Below are positions 13,443-13,930 of a stretch of DNA of 13,930 bases, piece after piece. The stretch is taken from NCBI GenBank assembly GCA_009903855.1, contig WYEK01000140.1:1-13930 (forward strand), read 5' to 3'. This DNA comes from Thermocrinis sp. GTDB taxonomy: Bacteria > Aquificota > Aquificia > Aquificales > Aquificaceae. Position 1 is the first letter of the stretch. Each line of letters starts with the position of its first letter. Under the pieces are notes generated by a model that saw only the letters and a program-made list of their open reading frames with translations, was not told where the DNA came from and did no database searches. Both the position numbers and the translations under genes were made by a program.

Positions 13443-13837
13443 ATTTCCAAAAGCCTTTGCTTTATTGCGTCAATAAGCTTTTTGTAATAGCCCTCTATTT
13501 CTTTGGCAATATCCTCTAACCCCTCTTCTTCAGCCCTTTCTAGAAGAGGGGCAACAAAATTTTCAAGCTGTAATGTGTATTCCTTCAAATCTCCCTCCAG
13601 CTCGTCCCGCGTGTAGTCCTCTATGGTTAAAACATACCTCTGATAGGTCATTTTAGCAAATCGGAGAATATCTTCCAGCTCCCTTTCAAGGTCTCCTCTG
13701 TTTGAGCCCGCCTTGGTAATGTCTCCCATAGAGAATATAATATAGGGAGTTTTTTGTACCTCGGGTGAGAAATTATCCAAACAACCAAGACTTACTGAAA
13801 AAACTATACCCAACAGTATAACCCTGAAGGTAAGCAA
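13439..13837 (-). CDS. Unrecognised small exported protein or lipoprotein
   Basis: I do not recognise this 132-residue protein. From the TTG at 13837 it has a hydrophobic leader (VILLGIVFSVSLG) followed by Cys19, so it may be a lipoprotein, although the SLGC lipobox is weak. The mature part is charged and mostly helix-forming (for example LERELEDILRFAKMTYQRY and EEEGLEDIAKEIEGYY), perhaps a helical bundle or coiled coil. No catalytic motif is visible. GGAGGA lies about 15 nt before the TTG, which is poor spacing, so the start is uncertain. The stop overlaps the rlmB ATG (ATGA), which supports it being a real translated gene. Its first ~65 nt overlap, in another frame, an ORF tail entering from the right edge. 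Confidence 0.6.
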   Translation of the reverse strand: MLTFRVILLGIVFSVSLGCLDNFSPEVQKTPYIIFSMGDITKAGSNRGDLERELEDILRFAKMTYQRYVLTIEDYTRDELEGDLKEYTLQLENFVAPLLERAEEEGLEDIAKEIEGYYKKLIDAIKQRLLEI

Positions 13838-13930
13838 GTAAAGTCGTAATATTCCTCCATCTGCTAACTCCGTTAAAAACCTTTATCTGAGAATTCACAG
13901 CCTCTATCACTTGCCTAACACTCTTGTCTG
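13773..13930 (-). CDS. C-terminal tail of an ORF resembling a DDE transposase/integrase (partial)
   Basis: A frame open to the right edge ends at TAA 13775-13773, with 51 visible residues. The visible part includes VRQVIEAVNSQIKVFNGVSR, then WRNITTLLAYLQGY and VGYSFFSKSW. The spacing of a basic helix, a W/R-rich turn and a closing GYxxGYxFF recalls the C-termini of DDE transposases, which end with a YNFxRPH-type motif. Here the RPH is absent. This likeness is from pattern memory and is weak. The ORF overlaps the start and signal peptide of the downstream lipoprotein gene in another frame, which is unusual and could mean a decayed element or a chance open frame. Confidence 0.3.
   Translation of the reverse strand, partial: DKSVRQVIEAVNSQIKVFNGVSRWRNITTLLAYLQGYTVGYSFFSKSWLFG

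Overview
The window looks like a compact bacterial chromosome segment from a thermophile, most probably a member of the Aquificota (Aquifex/Hydrogenobacter/Thermocrinis relatives). This is inference. It rests on a carB gene present only as its C-terminal half, as in Aquifex; a ttuB-ttuA pair for tRNA m5s2U54 thiolation, a thermophile modification; Lys/Glu-rich proteins; very tight packing with many 4-nt overlaps; and tRNA genes without encoded CCA.

Layout. (1) 1-1972, + strand: the tail of a probable SDH_sah/ClpP-class serine protease, threonine synthase (thrC), and a thioredoxin-fold lipoprotein with a single active-site Cys. The last gene runs tail-to-tail into the next cluster with a 139-bp antisense overlap. 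(2) 7856-1834, - strand: one almost gapless transcription unit, tRNA-Asn > minC > minD > minE > HAD phosphatase > carB C-terminal half > M23 peptidase > DUF374 acyltransferase. It joins division-site placement, pyrimidine/arginine precursor synthesis and envelope functions. (3) 7905-9041, + strand: ttuB (sulfur carrier) and ttuA (tRNA-U54 thiolase), divergent from the tRNA-Asn/min unit. (4) 10231-9010, - strand: a class II aldolase and coaE, which converges on ttuA with a 32-bp overlap. (5) 10258-10331, +: tRNA-Lys with a clear sigma70-type promoter. (6) 13837-10334, - strand: an unrecognised exported or lipoprotein gene > rlmB > nadA > glmU. (7) At the right edge, - strand: the tail of an ORF resembling a DDE-transposase C-terminus. 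It overlaps the start of the unknown lipoprotein gene.

Most genes are housekeeping. The points worth a second look are the TtuB C-terminus (Gly-Gly followed by Gln-Gly), the free-standing C-terminal CarB half, the tRNA-headed min/envelope operon, the CxxH thioredoxin-like lipoprotein, TATAAT boxes placed 6-8 nt before several start codons that lack a Shine-Dalgarno sequence (possible leaderless mRNAs), and the transposase-like tail overlapping a lipoprotein start. I saw no CRISPR array, complete insertion sequence, phage gene or defence system. No intergenic stretch exceeds 300 bases.
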